Assembly (NCBI RefSeq): GCF_002176815.1
Contig: NZ_CP021648.1
Coordinates: 3,825,001 to 3,889,000, forward strand
Reading direction: 5' to 3'
Source of the DNA: Acidovorax sp. T1
GTDB taxonomy: Bacteria; Pseudomonadota; Gammaproteobacteria; Burkholderiales; Burkholderiaceae_C
DNA length: 64,000 nucleotides
The notes under the pieces were generated by a model. The model worked only from the letters and a program-made list of their open reading frames with translations. It was not told where the DNA came from and did no database searches. Every line of letters starts with the position of its first letter. Within the stretch, counting starts at the first letter, position 1. The position numbers were made by a program, and so were the translations under genes. This document shows positions 63,001 through 64,000 of the stretch, piece by piece.

Positions 63001-64000
63001 ATCGGCTTCGTCCAGCGCGTCTTGCACCGCCGTGAGGGTGGCCGTGCCGGTGGTCTGGCCTGCGGTGATGGTGATGGTGGTGGACGACAGCGTGAAGTCG
63101 TCCGTCAGCGTGGCGGTGCTGCCGCTCTGGCGCCCGATGGTGACCGTGGTGTCTGCCGCCGCCGCCGCGCTGAGGGTGGCGGTGACGGTGGCGGTGCCTG
63201 CGGCTTCGGCAACGCTTGCGCTATCGATTGATAGGGTAACGGTGGGCGCGGCAGACCAGGTGGAGGTGCTGGCAGCCGTGCCCCCAAGATTAGCGCTCCC
63301 GGCAGCAGCAGCCCCACCGTTACCCGCCTTCCCCCCTGCACCCTCATTGGATGTGAAGGTGGTGCTGGCTGCGTTGTAATTGAGCGTGCCCAGGTTGTAG
63401 ATGGCACCGGTGCCAAGCCCCCCAGCACCTGCGGTGCCACCCAAACTGCCTTGCCCGCCGCCACCGCCGCCGGCCCCCTTGTTGGCTGAAAAAGTGGTGT
63501 CCGCGATGTTGAGCGTGGCACCGGATGCGTTGTAAATACCGCCAGCGGCCAAACCGCCGGCACCGCCACTTCCGCTATCGAAGTACCCCGTGCCACCGCC
63601 GCCACCGCCGGCACCCGTCACCGAAGCGCCATTGCCGCCTGGTTTGGCTGACGCATAAGTGAGGCCACCCGCACCGCCTCCAGTCAAGGTGCCGCCATTG
63701 CCCCCGACCCGCTTGAACTCGTAGCTACCGCCCGTTGCCCCGGTAGGGTTGCCGCCCCCGATTCCGCCGCCGCCGCCGCCGCCGCCGTTGCCAGCGCCCC
63801 CACTGGCTCCACTCTGGGAAGTACCGGAACCCCATTGCCGCCGCCGGTACCTGCATAACCACTGCCCCCACCGCCGCCAAATCCCCCGCCACCACCCGAG
63901 CCCCCACCGCCGGTGGCCACATTGCCCGTCAGGTTGCTGTGGGTGATGGTCAGGGTGCCTGCGTTGTAAATGCCAGCACCTAGGGCAGATCCACCGGCCC
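57052..64000 (-). CDS. Giant type I-secreted repeat adhesin (5' end outside window; one frameshift)
   Basis: More than 2,300 residues are visible. From the N-terminal side (high coordinates): Gly-rich beta-helix-like repeats with IYNAGTL and NxGAGG blocks, two Calx-beta domains (about 63250-62570) and two Big-type domains (about 62570-61900). Two near-identical Ig-like repeats (TFTGTAEAGATVTLYD, about 61860-61265) and cadherin/VCBS-like domains (to about 60150) follow. Then come eight 100-residue CADG repeats (60147-57745), calcium-type loops (DGNGDGVKDSEQ) and an anchor-U-like C-terminus ending NPFWF. No RTX nonapeptides are seen in the window. A one-base loss at 63830-63833 splits the Gly-rich part. 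The T1SS genes lie downstream. Confidence 0.88.
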   Translation of the reverse strand, partial: GRWICPRCWHLQRRHPDHHPQQPDGQCGHRRWGLGWWRGIWRRWGQWLCRYRRRQWGSGTSQSGASGGAGNGGGGGGGGIGGGNPTGATGGSYEFKRVGGNGGTLTGGGAGGLTYASAKPGGNGASVTGAGGGGGGTGYFDSGSGGAGGLAAGGIYNASGATLNIADTTFSANKGAGGGGGGQGSLGGTAGAGGLGTGAIYNLGTLNYNAASTTFTSNEGAGGKAGNGGAAAAGSANLGGTAASTSTWSAAPTVTLSIDSASVAEAAGTATVTATLSAAAAADTTVTIGRQSGSTATLTDDFTLSSTTITITAGQTTGTATLTAVQDALDEADETAIIEITGVSGGGGATESGAQQQTVTIIDDDPTPSLSVANVSQVEGISGSSNQTFTVTLSAASAQAVSVGYATSNGTATAGSDYTASSGTLTFAPGETTKTFTVAVAGDTTAESDEAFTVTLSGPSNATLGTASATGTIQDDDSDVIAPSVSSITRVGTATTNATSVDYTVAFSEAVTGVGASDFGLTASGSANGAVASVTGSGSNYTVTVNSITGDGTLRLDLNASGTGITDGASNAIAGGYTSGQIYTFDHTAPSVTGVTSTTGNGTYTAGGFISIQVNFNEAVTVTGTPTITLETGSVDRSITYASGSGTNTLTFTYTVQAGDTTADLDYVSTTALALNGGTISDSLGNDAILTLAAPGATGSLGANRAITIDTTAPAAPSVPGLRFASDSGASNVDGITNVTTPTFTGTAEAGATVTLYDTNGVTVLGTAVATGGVWSITSSTLAQGAHTLTAKATDAAGNVSSASVGLTVTIDTTAPAAPSVPDLATASDTGASNADNITSATTPTFTGTAEAGATVTLYDTDSFTVLGTAVATGGVWTITSSTLAQGAHTLTAKATDAAGNVSSASVGLTVSIVTANTPPAVTTSGGTRAFVEGANVASTPVAVDSGITLADADNATLASATVAITGNFQSGQDMLGFTSNPATMGNVSASYNSSTGVLTLSSAGATATLAQWQAALQSITYSNSSETPSTSTRTISFVVNDGTDSSSAVTRTVTVAAVNDAPMAVADSVSVAEGGTATTLTGGASSVLANDTDAENDELSALLVTGPAHGTLTLNANGTFSYTHDGSETTTDSFTYKPNDGTADGNPVTVAITVAPVNDAPVNTVPGAQVSAEDTALVFSTGHGNQLAITDMDAGGGQPNATLSVTNGTLTLAGTAGLTFNTGDGTADSTLVFTGTLADINTALSTLTYLPAANYHGGAVLTLTASDGTLTDSDIVDITVSSVNDAPTVAAPIANQNVTEDTGFNFQFAANAFADVDVGDSLTYTAQLAGGAALPTWLSFDAATRTFSGTPLNGDVGTLSIDVTASDGTATVTDTFTLVVANTNDAPTVANAIPDASATEDAPFTFQFAANAFADVDVGDTLTYSAQLAGGAALPTWLTFNAATRTFSGTPLNGDVGTLSIEVTASDGTATVTDTFTLVVANTNDAPTVANAIADASATEDAPFSFQFAADAFADVDVDDSLTYSAQLAGGAALPTWLTFNAATRTFSGTPLNGDVGTLSIDVTASDGTATVTDNFSIVVANTNDAPTVANAIADASATEDAPFTFTVAANAFADVDAGDTLTYTAQLASGAALPTWLSFDAATRTFSGTPLNGDVGTLSIDVTASDGSGAIATDTFSIVVANTNDAPTVANAIPDGSATEDAPFTFQFAANAFADVDVGDSLTYTAQLAGGAALPTWLSFDAATRTFSGTTLNGDVGTLSVEVTASDGTATVTDTFTLVVANTNDAPTVATSIADQSATEDTAFSFAFASNAFADVDVGDSLTYTAKLASGAALPAWLSFDSVTRTFSGTPLNGDVGTLSIEVTASDGTATVTDTFTLVVANTNDAPTVANAIADASATEDAPFSFQFAADAFADVDVDDSLTYSAQLAGGAALPTWLTFNAATRTFSGTPLNGDVGTLSIDVTASDGTATVTDNFSIVVANTNDAPTVANAIADASATEDAPFTFTVAANAFADVDVGDTLTYTAKLAGGAALPTWLSFDAATRTFSGTPANGNAGTLSIGVIADDSNGGTVTDTFTLVVAAAPPEPEEPTPPVIPGVPDNDGIPGTVEDQAPGISGPAGSTPVPGDGNGDGVKDSEQSAVASVGFVLSPTAASNPGSAPPTFTTLVASSIDGKVTGDASNSHITSLSQEDAPAHLPEGMEMPIGLVSFTIALGAGKTGENFSLYVDPALEANGYWKQDSSGTWVNIASEPYGGKMVMEGGRLRLDFHIEDGGQFDGDGKVDGIITDPGAPGHMPLSIVGMAPDIGPNPFWF
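57745..60147 (-). repeat. Tandem array of eight 300-bp CADG repeats in the adhesin
   Basis: Unit starts (codon N of NDAPTV, minus strand) lie at 60147, 59847, 59547, 59247, 58944, 58644, 58344 and 58044. Spacing is 300 bases except one of 303. Each unit reads NDAPTVAN...ATEDAPF...FADVDVGD...GTPLNGDVGTLS. Units 3 and 7 are identical in protein. A block at 57950-58461 repeats without visible difference at 59153-59664. Confidence 0.93.

Noticed and set aside
57052..63687. ATG at 63687 as the true adhesin start
   Set aside because: It has no signal or ribosome site and lies inside a Gly-rich repeat region that continues upstream in the shifted frame.
63684..63920. Separate small Gly-rich gene upstream of the adhesin
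   Set aside because: Its frame continues smoothly into the adhesin if one G is added at 63830-63833, and its IYNAGTL and Gly-rich blocks match the adhesin N-terminal repeats.

Overview
The window looks like the chromosome of a Burkholderiales bacterium of the family Comamonadaceae, close to Acidovorax. The evidence is the high GC content, the gene order fur / bamE-dapB-exbB-exbD-leuS-lptE, a Bug/TctC-type solute receptor, the T. ferrooxidans-type gshA, and many copies of a palindromic dispersed repeat with the core TAGCTGCTAGCGCTT...AAGCGCTAGCAGCC. No tRNA, rRNA or CRISPR array was recognised.

Positions 1-43,400 are mostly core chromosome. From the left on the minus strand come gshB (cut by the window edge), benE, kup, gshA, trkH, trkA and proA, which form a glutathione and potassium neighbourhood. 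Next are holA, a plus-strand arginase, and lptE-leuS-exbD-exbB-dapB-bamE divergent from fur. After these come rsmA-surA-lptD divergent from an amgK-like kinase with rsmE, then a membrane diguanylate cyclase, an intact IS630-family element, and recX-recA with an SOS box divergent from a MarR regulator. A LysR regulator then faces a Bug receptor. It is followed by an N-formylglutamate amidohydrolase, a TctDE-like two-component pair, an MBL-fold hydrolase, a SPOR protein and birA. A SET-domain methyltransferase is divergent from a topoisomerase III with a C-terminal SWIB domain, and a tyrosine phosphatase closes the block.

Positions 43,400-44,800 are a decayed boundary: a frameshifted wHTH regulator, a Fic protein without its N-terminus, and a dispersed repeat cut off after its first arm. 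Positions 44,835-64,000 are accessory. A plus-strand operon encodes a CHASE2 membrane protein without an output domain, a small secreted SH3-like protein and an M48 metalloprotease lipoprotein. A broken IS5-type element follows, fused to a 3' scrap of methylmalonate-semialdehyde dehydrogenase. On the minus strand lies a type I secretion locus: a giant repeat adhesin (more than 2,300 residues, 5' end outside the window), a lipoprotein, two different ABC exporters, a HlyD adaptor and a TolC channel.

The adhesin, lipoprotein and one ABC exporter each carry an apparent one-base loss in a short C/G run. No such break was seen in about 43 kb of core genes. The secretion system is therefore either decaying, switchable by slippage, or affected by local sequence error. 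The most unusual items are the CHASE2/M48/T1SS locus, the SET methyltransferase / SWIB-topoisomerase pair with a 33-bp alternating purine-pyrimidine tract in its shared promoter, and the dispersed repeat family that has entered coding frames.
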